This document shows positions 1-8,312 of a stretch of DNA of 64,000 nucleotides, piece after piece; the first letter of the stretch is position 1; every line of letters begins with the position of its first letter. Source of the stretch: Oscillospiraceae bacterium (GTDB lineage: Bacteria; Bacillota; Clostridia; Saccharofermentanales; Saccharofermentanaceae); contig CACZMA010000006.1 in NCBI GenBank assembly GCA_902782125.1, positions 62,001 to 126,000 of the forward strand, given 5' to 3'. Below the pieces are notes generated by a model, which saw only the letters and a program-made list of their open reading frames with translations, did no database searches and was not told where the DNA came from. The position numbers and the translations under genes are program-made.

Positions 1-225
1 CCTCCTATGATCTATGCCATGGTATCGATCGGCGAAGAATCAGGTACGTTGGATAACATCCTCGAGAAGGCAGCTGATTACTTTGAGGATGAGGCAGATG
101 CTGCTACACAGAAGATGACTTCGGCATTAGAGCCTATCATGATCATCATCATGGCTATCGTCGTCGGTCTTGTAGTAGGCGGTATTGCGATGCCTATCCT
201 TACTGTTGCTCAGTGGATCATCTAA
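1..225 (+). CDS. pilC: Type IV pilus inner-membrane platform protein PilC/GspF, C-terminal end (partial)
   Basis: The frame is open from the left edge, so only about the last 74 residues are present. The visible part has the GEESGTLDNIL segment and a long hydrophobic helix (IIIMAIVVGLVVGGIAMPIL) close to the C-terminus, both typical of the end of the second GspF domain. PilC/GspF forms the cytoplasmic-membrane platform that the assembly and retraction ATPases act on. It ends 24 bases before pilM, the expected order in Gram-positive type IV pilus clusters. The ATPases and prepilin peptidase presumably lie upstream, outside the window. Confidence 0.88.
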   Translation, partial: PPMIYAMVSIGEESGTLDNILEKAADYFEDEADAATQKMTSALEPIMIIIMAIVVGLVVGGIAMPILTVAQWII

Positions 226-249
226 ACAGGTAATGAAAGGAGATCTTTA

Positions 250-1359
250 ATGGATTTTTTTGGAAAAAGTGAAAGTGAACTTGTAATCGATTGCTCAAGT
301 TCCGACCTCAAAGTTGCAGTCGGCAGATATAATACTAAGAACCGTACGATAGCAATTGATAAAGTTGGTATTATCCCTCTTGAAGGTGATGCCATTAATG
401 ATGGTGCAATCGCAGATTCTTTCGGTATCGTTATGGCTGTTAAGCACGCTATCGCAAGACTCGACATCAGGAATAAGTCATGCATCCTCACAACAGAGGG
501 CGCATTCGTTCACACCAGAGACCTGGAGCTCCCTATCGTAAAGAAGGAACAGCTCAAGGACATGGTAAAGTACGAAGTCATCGGTCAGGGCGCTAACAGA
601 GAGCTCTCCATTGACTACATCGTTTATGGTACTGCCGTTGACGAAGAGACAAATGCAGATAAGCTCAAGGTCAGGGCAACGGCTGTTCCTACCGATATCA
701 TCAAGGAGTACAGAGAATTCCTTAAGAATATGGATCTTACTCCTGTATCTCTCGATGTTAACCCGAATGCAGTAAGGAAGCTCTTCGCATCCGGTATCAT
801 CAACGGCAATGTAAGCATTGTTCAGTCAACACTGCTTCTTATCGAACTGTCCAGCAGAACGACAACCGTTACAGTCTTAGACCACGGTTTCCCGGTTCTG
901 TCCAGAAGACTTCAGTTCGGTCATTCCAACATCAGACAGGTAGCTGACTCCATAAAGCGAGTTCAGGGAAATCAGCAGCAGTCTTCACTTGCAAGACGAC
1001 TCAACATTACAACCGCAGATGCAGATGTAAGTGTTCCTGTAGAGGACATCGATGTATGGAACGAGACGGTTGCCGAGACTCCGGCCCTTCAGAGTGCTGT
1101 AAATGCATACTTTAAGAGCCTCGTTGATGCGGTATCCCGTACAGCTCAGTTCTCGATCTCCAAGTATCATATTGATTCTATCAGCACATGCTTCCTCTAT
1201 GGTTCAGGTGCAGGTTATAAGAAAATAGATAAAGAACTTTCAAGACAGCTTGGAACGCAGGTTGAGATCCTCAAGTCCCTTAGTTCTGTTACCGGACCCA
1301 GGGATTTCGAGCTTCCTCAGTTTGTCAATTGCTGCGGCGCGCTGATCCGTGAAGACTAA
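250..1359 (+). CDS. pilM: Type IV pilus assembly protein PilM (actin-like ATPase)
   Basis: This 369-residue protein is probably the cytoplasmic actin-like scaffold PilM, which binds the N-terminal tail of PilN and connects it to the rest of the assembly machine. The start is set by a strong AAAGGAGAT site seven bases upstream. The N-terminus (residues 8-35) carries an acidic phosphate-loop-like stretch (VIDCSSSDLKVAVGRY), and LLLIELSSRTTTVTVLDHG near residue 200 looks like the second nucleotide-binding segment of the FtsA/PilM fold. No membrane helix is seen, as expected for a cytosolic protein. It is followed after 15 bases by the PilN-like gene. Confidence 0.85.
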   Translation: MDFFGKSESELVIDCSSSDLKVAVGRYNTKNRTIAIDKVGIIPLEGDAINDGAIADSFGIVMAVKHAIARLDIRNKSCILTTEGAFVHTRDLELPIVKKEQLKDMVKYEVIGQGANRELSIDYIVYGTAVDEETNADKLKVRATAVPTDIIKEYREFLKNMDLTPVSLDVNPNAVRKLFASGIINGNVSIVQSTLLLIELSSRTTTVTVLDHGFPVLSRRLQFGHSNIRQVADSIKRVQGNQQQSSLARRLNITTADADVSVPVEDIDVWNETVAETPALQSAVNAYFKSLVDAVSRTAQFSISKYHIDSISTCFLYGSGAGYKKIDKELSRQLGTQVEILKSLSSVTGPRDFELPQFVNCCGALIRED

Positions 1360-1374
1360 GGAGGGAGTTAATAA

Positions 1375-2319
1375 ATGGCTAATAATGGTAACAAAAAGAT
1401 TATAGTAAAGAAGGATATGAACTTCTTTGCGGAGTTCACTGCTTCTGCAGCTAAGGCTGCCAGGCTCCTTACTTACGCTGTCCTCTTCGGTATTGCCGTC
1501 GTAGGAATCATCCTTGTATTTATCGTAATCGGTATTGTAAGAAATACTATTATCAAGGGTCAGATCGCAAGCCTTGAAGAACAGCTTGCGAGCGAAGAGT
1601 ATGCAAATCTCGAAGTTCAGGCTTCAGCTCTCGCAGAGACGCTCAAGACAAAGAACAATTACTTCTATGCTCTTTGCCAGATGAGAAAGACTGTTGATGA
1701 GACGCCTGCTGTATCCATGGATCTTCCTGATGTTATCGCAGATGACATTCCGAGTGATTCATACCTCGTTCAGTATCAGATCACAGGCACACAGCTTGCC
1801 ATGGAAGGTTATTCTTTCTCATACTACAGCCCTGTTGATATGGTCTACATGCTCAATGAGGCAGGCGTATTCAAGGTAAAGCCTGATATCACCACTTCGA
1901 GGGTGTCGGCAACTGATGTCGGATCACCTGACGAGTTCTTCCCTGACAACAATACAGTTAATGCGATCAACAACTACTACAACTTCACTATTGTTGGAAC
2001 ACTTGTCAGCGACGTATATGTATCAATCGAGAGAATCGCAACAACTGATACAGTTGAGAGCATCAACGGAATCGAGACAATCAAGTATGATGCAGGTTCC
2101 ACATATACTATCGAAGATATCGCGACATACGAAGCTGGCGGAGTTGCTTACAACCTGCAGTCCATCACAATCAATGGCGCAGCGATCGACGAAGAGAGTT
2201 TCAACAATATCCTCAATGCAAATGCTATTTCCGGCGTAGCAAATGACAATGTTGATATCGCTCTGTACTACACAAGTGCTGTTGAGACAGAAACAGATGA
2301 AACAGCTGAAGCTCAGTAA
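1375..2319 (+). CDS. PilN-like type IV pilus assembly membrane protein
   Basis: A 314-residue bitopic protein: a short basic cytoplasmic tail (residues 1-25, with an INFF-like KDMNFFAEF), one membrane helix (about residues 32-58), then a coiled-coil-prone stretch and an extracellular domain. The tail-helix-coil plan and its place between pilM and a PilO-like gene identify it as the PilN equivalent, which pairs with PilO and docks on PilM. It is longer than the usual PilN of about 180-200 residues, and the extra C-terminal part (from about residue 200) is acidic and has no motif I recognise. It starts 8 bases after a GGAGGGAG site. Confidence 0.72.
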   Translation: MANNGNKKIIVKKDMNFFAEFTASAAKAARLLTYAVLFGIAVVGIILVFIVIGIVRNTIIKGQIASLEEQLASEEYANLEVQASALAETLKTKNNYFYALCQMRKTVDETPAVSMDLPDVIADDIPSDSYLVQYQITGTQLAMEGYSFSYYSPVDMVYMLNEAGVFKVKPDITTSRVSATDVGSPDEFFPDNNTVNAINNYYNFTIVGTLVSDVYVSIERIATTDTVESINGIETIKYDAGSTYTIEDIATYEAGGVAYNLQSITINGAAIDEESFNNILNANAISGVANDNVDIALYYTSAVETETDETAEAQ

Positions 2320-2337
2320 TTAGGAGGAATTTATATA

Positions 2338-3369
2338 ATGGGTAATTTATCATTTCGTGAGAAGGCATTCATTTATGTAATCCTTCTGTTATTGATCATT
2401 GTAGGTGGCTATTTCTTAGGAATCAGAAATCTCAATAATCAGTATGATGAGTACAAGATCCAGCTCGATCAGCTCAATGCAAGAAAGGCTTATCTTGATC
2501 AGTTGAAACTGGACATCGATGCAACGGCAGACGAGATCAAGCAGCTCGATGCTTTTATCGAAGAGAAAGAACTGTCATTCATTGATAAGATCGATTCAGA
2601 ATGCATCGAACAGTATGTAATGAGTACATTTGAAGAATCAGGTATGCCTTATCTGGCTTCAATATCATGCGAAGATGTTGCTTGTGCTCCTGTATCATAT
2701 CCGGATGGTTCTGCAGCACCTGATGCTCTTCAGTGTCTTAGAGTAAATGTTGTCTATTCAACGACTGATGGTTATATCACACCTCAGTACAATCTGAACC
2801 CTGATCAGACGGGTGAAGATGCCGGAGAGATCATTTCAGCGCTCTATGCGCTTCAGGATTCAAGTGTTGCAGGCCCCAGAGTAGGATATGAAGAATTCAT
2901 ATCTGCTCTCAAGAAGATCTCTGAGGAGAATCCGGGCTGCATCAAGGTCAATCAGGTCGCAGTACAGCAGAATGCAGGCTTCCTTAATCTTACTGCAAGC
3001 ATAGATTTCTATGGAACAGTTCTTGCTAAGCGTGTATCTACTGATGACAGCACTGCTGCATACACATTCTGGCAGGGCGACAAGAATGTTAATACTGAAG
3101 GTGGCTTTATCGGATTTCCTTACATTGTTACTGATCCTAACAGCCTCTGGTACGGTATCGAGAATCCTAACGAAGAGTGCCTTGCATTCATCGACAGACC
3201 GTTCGCAGCTTACTGGGCTAATGCAGCATATGCGATCAAGGTCGGAGAAGCCGGTAATCTGTCTGTAATTACAGGCATTGAGCCTGGCAGTGCTTCTGCA
3301 TCCGGAATCTCCAGTGGAGAAGCTGAAGAAGCGGGCGAAGGCGATGAGCTTGAGGCCGTAGGCGAATGA
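2338..3369 (+). CDS. PilO-like type IV pilus assembly membrane protein
   Basis: A 343-residue protein with a single N-terminal membrane helix (about residues 10-28) followed by a long coiled coil (residues 30-80, rich in LDQL and EIKQLD heptads) and an extracellular domain. This is the PilO plan, and its position directly after the PilN-like gene supports the call. The last 25 residues are Glu/Gly/Ser rich and probably disordered. It is clearly longer than typical PilO (about 200 residues), as is its PilN partner. It is the last gene of the pilM-N-O unit; the next gene has its own promoter. Confidence 0.68.
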   Translation: MGNLSFREKAFIYVILLLLIIVGGYFLGIRNLNNQYDEYKIQLDQLNARKAYLDQLKLDIDATADEIKQLDAFIEEKELSFIDKIDSECIEQYVMSTFEESGMPYLASISCEDVACAPVSYPDGSAAPDALQCLRVNVVYSTTDGYITPQYNLNPDQTGEDAGEIISALYALQDSSVAGPRVGYEEFISALKKISEENPGCIKVNQVAVQQNAGFLNLTASIDFYGTVLAKRVSTDDSTAAYTFWQGDKNVNTEGGFIGFPYIVTDPNSLWYGIENPNEECLAFIDRPFAAYWANAAYAIKVGEAGNLSVITGIEPGSASASGISSGEAEEAGEGDELEAVGE

Positions 3370-3424
3370 TTTTGACCACGAATATTAAAATGTGGCAGAA
3401 TTTTGAAAAATATTGAAAAAAGTA

Positions 3425-3452
3425 TTGCATTTTGAAATTAAGGTGTTATACT
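3425..3452 (+). promoter_or_regulatory. Promoter of the short pilin gene
   Basis: TTGCAT at 3425-3430 and TATACT at 3447-3452 are separated by 16 bases. A TG one base before the -10 hexamer makes it an extended -10 promoter. The surrounding intergenic DNA is strongly AT rich. It would give the pilin a transcript separate from pilMNO. Confidence 0.7.
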
Positions 3453-3493
3453 TCAAGTACAAACTCAAATTTATCCTGTAGGAGGAAATTGAA

Positions 3494-3697
3494 ATGAAGA
3501 AGATTCAGAAGTCAAAGAAGGGTTTCACACTCGTAGAGATGGTTCTCGTTATCGCTATCATCGTTATCCTTGCAGCAGTTCTGCTCCTTGGTATCAGCAC
3601 ATACCTCGATGCAGCTAACAAGGCAGCATCTTCGATGAAGAAGCACAACGATTCCACAACATCTGTTAAGAACGTTATTGATAAGGTTATCAAGTAA
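3494..3697 (+). CDS. Very short type IV pilin (67 residues), probable major pilin
   Basis: The basic leader ends MKKIQKSKKG and is followed by F+1 and E+5 (FTLVEMVLVIAIIVILAAV), the class III prepilin signal cut and N-methylated by prepilin peptidase. The predicted mature protein is only about 57 residues: the hydrophobic assembly helix plus a charged tail, with no room for the usual beta-sheet head (typical pilins have 120-170 residues). It has a very strong site (GGAGGAAAT), its own promoter and its own terminator, so it is probably the abundant subunit. Aromatic residues are few (F1 and Y27 of the mature chain). Confidence 0.82.
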   Translation: MKKIQKSKKGFTLVEMVLVIAIIVILAAVLLLGISTYLDAANKAASSMKKHNDSTTSVKNVIDKVIK

Positions 3698-3734
3698 TTC
3701 TTAATAGAATAAGCTAATTCGTTAGAATAATGAG

Positions 3735-3764
3735 AGGAGGGGTATTAACCCCTCCTTTTATATT
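3735..3764 (+). terminator. Rho-independent terminator of the short pilin gene
   Basis: AGGAGGGG and CCCCTCCT form an 8-bp perfect stem around a TATTAA loop, followed by TTTATATTT. It isolates the pilin transcript from the downstream minor pilin genes. Confidence 0.85.
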
Positions 3765-3811
3765 TGTGTACAAGTACTTAATATTTTTTTAACAAATTGT
3801 TAATTTAATCC

Positions 3812-3839
3812 TTGAAAAGTTAAAAATACAAAGTATAAT
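3812..3839 (+). promoter_or_regulatory. Promoter of the second pilin group
   Basis: TTGAAA at 3812-3817 and TATAAT at 3834-3839 with a 16-base spacer, inside AT-rich DNA about 40 bases before the next start codon. Confidence 0.65.
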
Positions 3840-3881
3840 AAAAATATAAAAAGTAGGGCTAACTGTCTTTAGGAGATCATT

Positions 3882-4097
3882 ATGATGAAGATTAAAAAGA
3901 ATAAAAAGGGATTTACCTTTACAGAGATCGTTCTGGTAGTTGCCATTATCGTTATTATTGCAAGCGCTGTGTTGCTCGGTGCAAACGAATATCTCAACAC
4001 TGCTTATGCAGCAGAAGATGGTGTTGATGCATCCGTAGTATCACTTAAAAGTAATATTACTGACAAAGAGAATGATCTGAAGAAAAAGGGATTCTAA
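3882..4097 (+). CDS. Second very short type IV pilin-like protein (71 residues)
   Basis: MMKIKKNKKG is the basic leader and FTFTEIVLVVAIIVIIASAV the start of the mature chain, with Gly-1, Phe+1 and Glu+5 all present. The mature form would be about 61 residues: the membrane/assembly helix and a short charged tail ending in KKKGF. It resembles the first short pilin in size and layout but is clearly diverged, so it is a paralogue and not a simple duplicate. An AGGAGATC site precedes the ATG pair; the second ATG three bases later is an equally possible start. It leads the minor pilin group. Confidence 0.78.
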   Translation: MMKIKKNKKGFTFTEIVLVVAIIVIIASAVLLGANEYLNTAYAAEDGVDASVVSLKSNITDKENDLKKKGF

Positions 4098-4114
4098 TAC
4101 AGGAGCGCAATATT

Positions 4115-4825
4115 ATGAAGAGAATTTTTAAGGTTAAATTAAAGACAGGTTTTACTCTCCTTGAGACATTACTCTCTGTTGCTATCATGGTTATCATATC
4201 CACCATGCTTCTCAATGGATTTGGTGCAACAATGGGTTATTCATATCACACCTCGGTATACACGAAGGCGGCAGCTGCAAATTACAGTGGATGTATGAAC
4301 ACCCTTTCAAGCTTACATGCTAACAGCAACCCGTATGGTCCTACCGGTATGGCAGCAAACAATTATGCAGTTGTAGGTCAGATAGCATATAAAGGAGCCG
4401 GCACATATAACGGAGCGAGTTCAGCAAAGAAAGTAACCATATCTTTCGATGTATCCGGAGCTTCGACAACAAACGGAGCAGGAACTAGTGTTCTTAACGA
4501 TCTCAATGCTGTTGAATTTGCATACACTGCAATTCCTTCTGTAGTAGAGATAAAGGGTGTAGTAGAGAATGAATCTGTTGCTGCAAATCGAAAGACATTC
4601 TTCTATATCCCTACGGTTAATTACGATGTTTCAAAGATAAGTACAGATCAAGATCTGAATACTATGATAAACACTGCATATCTTGGTCATGTGGGTATCT
4701 ATATGATCAATACTAATAAGTACAAAGACGATGGTGTAAAATCCGGCGAGTATTGCTGGGGATATCTGCCAAATCCGACTGACCCTGCATCATTCAAAGC
4801 AATCGGAACATCTTTCCCAATGTGA
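4115..4825 (+). CDS. Type IV prepilin-like minor pilin (236 residues)
   Basis: The N-terminus has a basic leader, then TGFTLLETLLSVAIMVIIST with the Gly/Phe cleavage pair and Glu+5, followed by a hydrophobic helix and an extracellular domain of about 190 residues rich in Ser, Thr, Asn and Gly. This fits a minor pilin or pseudopilin that primes or tips the fibre. No adhesin motif was recognised in the head. It lies 17 bases after the short pilin gene with an AGGAGCG site, and 32 bases before another prepilin gene, so the three are probably cotranscribed. Confidence 0.78.
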   Translation: MKRIFKVKLKTGFTLLETLLSVAIMVIISTMLLNGFGATMGYSYHTSVYTKAAAANYSGCMNTLSSLHANSNPYGPTGMAANNYAVVGQIAYKGAGTYNGASSAKKVTISFDVSGASTTNGAGTSVLNDLNAVEFAYTAIPSVVEIKGVVENESVAANRKTFFYIPTVNYDVSKISTDQDLNTMINTAYLGHVGIYMINTNKYKDDGVKSGEYCWGYLPNPTDPASFKAIGTSFPM

Positions 4826-4857
4826 TTACAGGTTATATTTAGTTTCGGAGGAATAAT

Positions 4858-5430
4858 ATGAGACGCACAAATAAGAACAGACGCGGTTTTACACTCGTCG
4901 AGATGATGTTAGCTCTTGCTATCATTGCAATAGTATTTGGTCTGACAACAGCACTTATGATATCTATCAAAGATTCTTTTATCATGACATACAATCTGAA
5001 TGATTCTTCTGATTATGCTGTATTGTATGGATATGGTATCGAGAATTCTGTGCTTTCAAAGGTTTCTCATAAGAAATCAGCTACTTGGAAGATAAGTAGT
5101 TATAAGGATGATGCTACCGGAGCAACACAGAATTGTGTTCTCATGTGCGGTGATAAAGAATATGTATTTCTTCCCAGTCAAATGAAGACAACAGATTCAA
5201 AAGGTGATGTCGTTGATAAATGGATAGTCGAGACATATTATAAGGTAAGTGGTTCAATGGTCAGTTATATTGTTATTATTAAGGACAACTACTATAATCC
5301 GACCAAACCTGTTATGTGCAAGTATGAGGGAAGCTTCTGGATTCCTCATTCATCGGCAAACCTTACGACATCCGGTACAGCATATGATATGGATAGTTCC
5401 TATAAGTCACAACTCGTATATACAGCATAA
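4858..5430 (+). CDS. Type IV prepilin-like minor pilin (190 residues)
   Basis: The leader MRRTNKNRRG is followed by FTLVEMMLALAIIAIVFGL, a textbook prepilin cleavage and methylation site with Glu+5. The remaining 150 residues form a soluble head with many Tyr, Ser and Asp residues and two Cys (in QNCVLMCGD) plus one near the C-terminus (VMCKYE). GspJ/PilW-type minor pilins have this size, but no family-specific motif is clear. A CGGAGGAAT site precedes the ATG. It is the last gene of the pilus region and is followed by a strong terminator. Confidence 0.75.
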   Translation: MRRTNKNRRGFTLVEMMLALAIIAIVFGLTTALMISIKDSFIMTYNLNDSSDYAVLYGYGIENSVLSKVSHKKSATWKISSYKDDATGATQNCVLMCGDKEYVFLPSQMKTTDSKGDVVDKWIVETYYKVSGSMVSYIVIIKDNYYNPTKPVMCKYEGSFWIPHSSANLTTSGTAYDMDSSYKSQLVYTA

Positions 5431-5459
5431 CAATAATACAGTTAAAGAGATTGCACAGG

Positions 5460-5484
5460 CCCTGCCGACCGGCAGGGTTTTTTA
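5460..5484 (+). terminator. Rho-independent terminator ending the pilus gene cluster
   Basis: CCCTGCC and GGCAGGG form a perfect 7-bp GC-rich stem around GACC, followed by six T residues. It marks the boundary between the AT-richer pilus region and the GC-richer genes that follow. Confidence 0.9.
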
Positions 5485-5533
5485 TTGCAATTGAACTGTG
5501 ATAGAATATGACAAAAATTCAAGGGGACAAAGA

Positions 5534-6349
5534 ATGAAGATCAAAGTCGGTCTCGATATCGGAGGAAGCACGACCAAGATAGTCGGGATAAATGACGGCA
5601 AGCTCGTTGCCAAGGCGATAGTCAAGGCCGCAGATCCCGTGGCATCAGCTTACGGTGCGGTTGGCAAGCTCGTCAATGACAACAACCTGAAGATAGAAGA
5701 CATCGAGCAGATCAATATGACCGGCGTCGGCGCTTCATTCCCGACAGCTCCCATACTCGGCATCAAGACGGTAAGCGTTAAGGAATTCATGGCAACAGGT
5801 CTCGGCGGACTTTACCTGTCGGGTCTGGAGAAGGCCGTGGTAGTCAGCATGGGTACGGGTACTGCATATCTGTATGCCAATAAGGATGAGGTCACTCACA
5901 TAATCGGATCAGGAGTAGGCGGAGGAACGCTCATCGGCCTGTGCAATTCTGCAGTAGGCGTAGCAGATCCCGTGAGGCTCTCAGAACTTGCCGAGACAGG
6001 TGACCCCAATAATCTTGATCTTACGATCGGTGATATCACAAAAGATGCGATCCCGGGACTCCCGATGAATGCCACGGCGGCTAACTTCGGCAAGGCTCTG
6101 GATGCCGTTAAGAAGGAAGACGTATCCGCAGGCGTATTCAATCTTGTCTACCAGTCAATCGGCACGATGTCCGTTCTGGCCTCAAGGTGCTGCGGAGTAA
6201 ACGATATCGTATATACAGGTCAACTGACCTCATTCAAGCAGTGCAGGGACTACCTGATGCCGTTCAAGGATCTCTATAACGCCAACTTTATAATCCCTGA
6301 AGATGCTGTGTTTGCAACGGCGATCGGCAGCTGTCTTGCCGGGGAGTGA
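5534..6349 (+). CDS. coaW: Type II pantothenate kinase
   Basis: Phosphorylates pantothenate, the first step of coenzyme A synthesis. The N-terminus VGLDIGGSTTKIVGI is the phosphate-1 loop of the ASKHA fold, and SMGTGTAYLY and GSGVGGGTLIGL are the further glycine-rich motifs typical of the CoaW type. The product has 271 residues, the usual size. I chose the ATG at 5534, 7 bases after AAGGGG; the frame is open upstream to 5498 but lacks a site there. The stop overlaps the ATG of the next gene (ATGA). Type II enzymes are usually insensitive to CoA feedback, but regulation cannot be read here. Confidence 0.85.
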   Translation: MKIKVGLDIGGSTTKIVGINDGKLVAKAIVKAADPVASAYGAVGKLVNDNNLKIEDIEQINMTGVGASFPTAPILGIKTVSVKEFMATGLGGLYLSGLEKAVVVSMGTGTAYLYANKDEVTHIIGSGVGGGTLIGLCNSAVGVADPVRLSELAETGDPNNLDLTIGDITKDAIPGLPMNATAANFGKALDAVKKEDVSAGVFNLVYQSIGTMSVLASRCCGVNDIVYTGQLTSFKQCRDYLMPFKDLYNANFIIPEDAVFATAIGSCLAGE

Positions 6350-7131
6350 TGGCGGTGGCAGATAAGCAAAAGCAGAGAGCTTATGAGCTCGACTTCCTGC
6401 GCGGATTTGCGCTGATCATGATGATCTTCATGCATTCTGCATGGGATATCCGCTACGAGTACGGTGTGGATGCTTTCGGATTCCTTGAAGCCGACTGGTT
6501 CTGGGCAATAGTCCATCCGTTCTTTATCGTCATATTTGTCGGAGTATCCGGAATCTGCTGCACGTTCTCCAAGAATAATCTGTTCAGGGGCCTCAAGCTC
6601 CTGGGTGTTGCTGCAGGTCTGACACTTGTGACCTGGCTTATCACGACATATCTGAAGATATACTGCCTCATCATATTCAACGTGCTTGCCATGCTCGCTG
6701 TGAGCATACTTCTGTATTCGCTCATCGAGAAGCTTGAAAAGACGGCTAAGGCTGACCCCAAGCTGGTCAATGCCCTGATCGGTATGGCAGGAGCGTTTTT
6801 TGCAGCCCTCGGAAGCAAACTGGAATGGCTTGACTATTCGACGGACAACCTCATATTCCTGCCGGTAGGCTTTAAGATGAATTCCATGCCGTACATGGCA
6901 GACTATATGCCGCTCCTTCCGTGGCTCGGAGTATTCCTCATAGGATGCCTCATAGGAAGGGTGTGCTACTCTGAACGCAGATCGCTTCTTCCTGCCAAGA
7001 ACAAGACGGCAAAGGCCATCACGGCTCCGGTCGAATTCGTCGGCAGACACTCGCTCATCATCTATCTGGTACATCAGCCGATCGTATACGGGATCATGTA
7101 TCTGATCTTCATGCTCATCAGGCGCGGATAA
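6349..7131 (+). CDS. Heparan-alpha-glucosaminide N-acetyltransferase-like membrane protein (DUF1624 type)
   Basis: The N-terminal signature YELDFLRGFALIMMIFMHSA, with Arg-Gly and a membrane-embedded His, is that of the catalytic domain of HGSNAT-type transmembrane acyltransferases. About seven membrane helices span the 260 residues, and NSMPYMADYMPLLPWLGVFL is the second conserved block. These bacterial proteins are thought to acylate surface or cell-wall sugars; the substrate is unknown. The ATG overlaps the coaW stop; GTG at 6346 or 6355 are other possible starts because GGGGAG sits very close. The next gene begins immediately after the stop. Confidence 0.75.
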   Translation: MAVADKQKQRAYELDFLRGFALIMMIFMHSAWDIRYEYGVDAFGFLEADWFWAIVHPFFIVIFVGVSGICCTFSKNNLFRGLKLLGVAAGLTLVTWLITTYLKIYCLIIFNVLAMLAVSILLYSLIEKLEKTAKADPKLVNALIGMAGAFFAALGSKLEWLDYSTDNLIFLPVGFKMNSMPYMADYMPLLPWLGVFLIGCLIGRVCYSERRSLLPAKNKTAKAITAPVEFVGRHSLIIYLVHQPIVYGIMYLIFMLIRRG

Positions 7132-8307
7132 ATGAGAATAAGGAACAAGGGCAAAAGGAAGATACTGCGCAAAGTCCTGCTGGTCATATTACTGATCGGT
7201 CTTCTGGCGGCATTCTGGTTCCTGCCCAATCTTATGACCCGCCGAGCAGGCGACATCTATTCGGCTTACATCTTCCCGATAATCGCAGCTCCCGCCAATG
7301 CGTTCAACACCATCTTCCACTTCTCGATGACCGAGAACCTGGTCGTGCTTGGATCGCTCTTCCTTGCGGGACTCGTGATATACTTCGTGGTCATGCTTTT
7401 CGTGAGGGGAGCAAAGGGAAGGCTCGGGTCCTTCCTGTACAAGTCTCTTACGGTCGTATTGACGGTGATGGTCGTCGTGACGGGCGTGTTCCAGCTGATG
7501 CACGGGCTTAACTACAGGCGTTCGACTGTGGTGATGCTGCTTGAACTTGACGGGGAGGAGCATGATTTCGACGATTATGCGGCAACGCTCGAGTGGGCAT
7601 ACAATGGCATGGTCAAGGCAAGAGCGGATATGGGGGAGGATTTCGAAGGCGTCGCGCACTCGAAAGAGAGCTTCGAGTCGAACGTAACTTACGCTAACAT
7701 CCTAATAGATACCGTCTGCGACAAATACGACATCCCGGTAAGCAATAATTTCGTAAGGGCAAAGCCTGTATCGCTCAGCAGGTACTGGACATACATGGGC
7801 ATCGTCGGCGTTTACGATCCGTTCCTCGGCGAAGCGAACATCAATACAGACTATATGGATCCGACGACGTTCCCAATTACGATCTGCCACGAGATACTGC
7901 ACGCCAAGGGGTTCGCGAGCGAGACCGACTGCAATACCCTGGCGGCTATATGCTGCCTGTCTGCGACTCGTGCAGACTTCAGATATGCAGGTTACTTTAC
8001 GATCTTCTGGAGCCTTCTGGGAGTTACGAGCGAATATGCCGTCGCGGAAGGCAAGACACTGCCCGATTATCTCTGGGACGAGGACATCTTCCCGGTCTAC
8101 CGCGACATGAATGCCAGCAATATGTACTGGGAAGGCATCTCGGAGGAAGTTAAGTATTTTGAGAAGATGTTCGGATTCGACCCGGACAAGGCGGGTTCTG
8201 ACATGAATAATGCTTTCCTCGAGGCGAACGGCCAGGAGGGCGGCACGGAGACGTACACCGTCCCCGATAATGTCTATGTTGATTTCTATACCGCCTATGT
8301 GGAGTAA
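7132..8307 (+). CDS. DUF3810 membrane-anchored zinc metallopeptidase-like protein
   Basis: Three predicted membrane helices in the first 130 residues are followed by a soluble domain with CHEILHAKGFASETDCN. That is an HExxH zinc motif with a downstream Glu (ETD) as the likely third ligand, as in DUF3810 proteins. The 391 residues match the family size. The substrate is not known. It follows the acyltransferase-like gene with no gap and is 5 bases from hemZ, so the four genes from coaW appear to form one operon. The site in front of the ATG is poor, which suggests translational coupling. Confidence 0.72.
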   Translation: MRIRNKGKRKILRKVLLVILLIGLLAAFWFLPNLMTRRAGDIYSAYIFPIIAAPANAFNTIFHFSMTENLVVLGSLFLAGLVIYFVVMLFVRGAKGRLGSFLYKSLTVVLTVMVVVTGVFQLMHGLNYRRSTVVMLLELDGEEHDFDDYAATLEWAYNGMVKARADMGEDFEGVAHSKESFESNVTYANILIDTVCDKYDIPVSNNFVRAKPVSLSRYWTYMGIVGVYDPFLGEANINTDYMDPTTFPITICHEILHAKGFASETDCNTLAAICCLSATRADFRYAGYFTIFWSLLGVTSEYAVAEGKTLPDYLWDEDIFPVYRDMNASNMYWEGISEEVKYFEKMFGFDPDKAGSDMNNAFLEANGQEGGTETYTVPDNVYVDFYTAYVE

Positions 8308-8312
8308 CAGCG

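Noticed and set aside
3370..3493. Possible c-di-GMP riboswitch in front of the pilin gene
   Set aside because: The gap is AT rich and has none of the conserved GEMM-type stems; a simple promoter explains it.
6274..7074. 266-codon open frame on the minus strand
   Set aside because: It lies opposite the pantothenate kinase end and the acyltransferase-like gene, has no ribosome site and its protein is charged and repetitive without domains. It is a shadow of the plus-strand genes.
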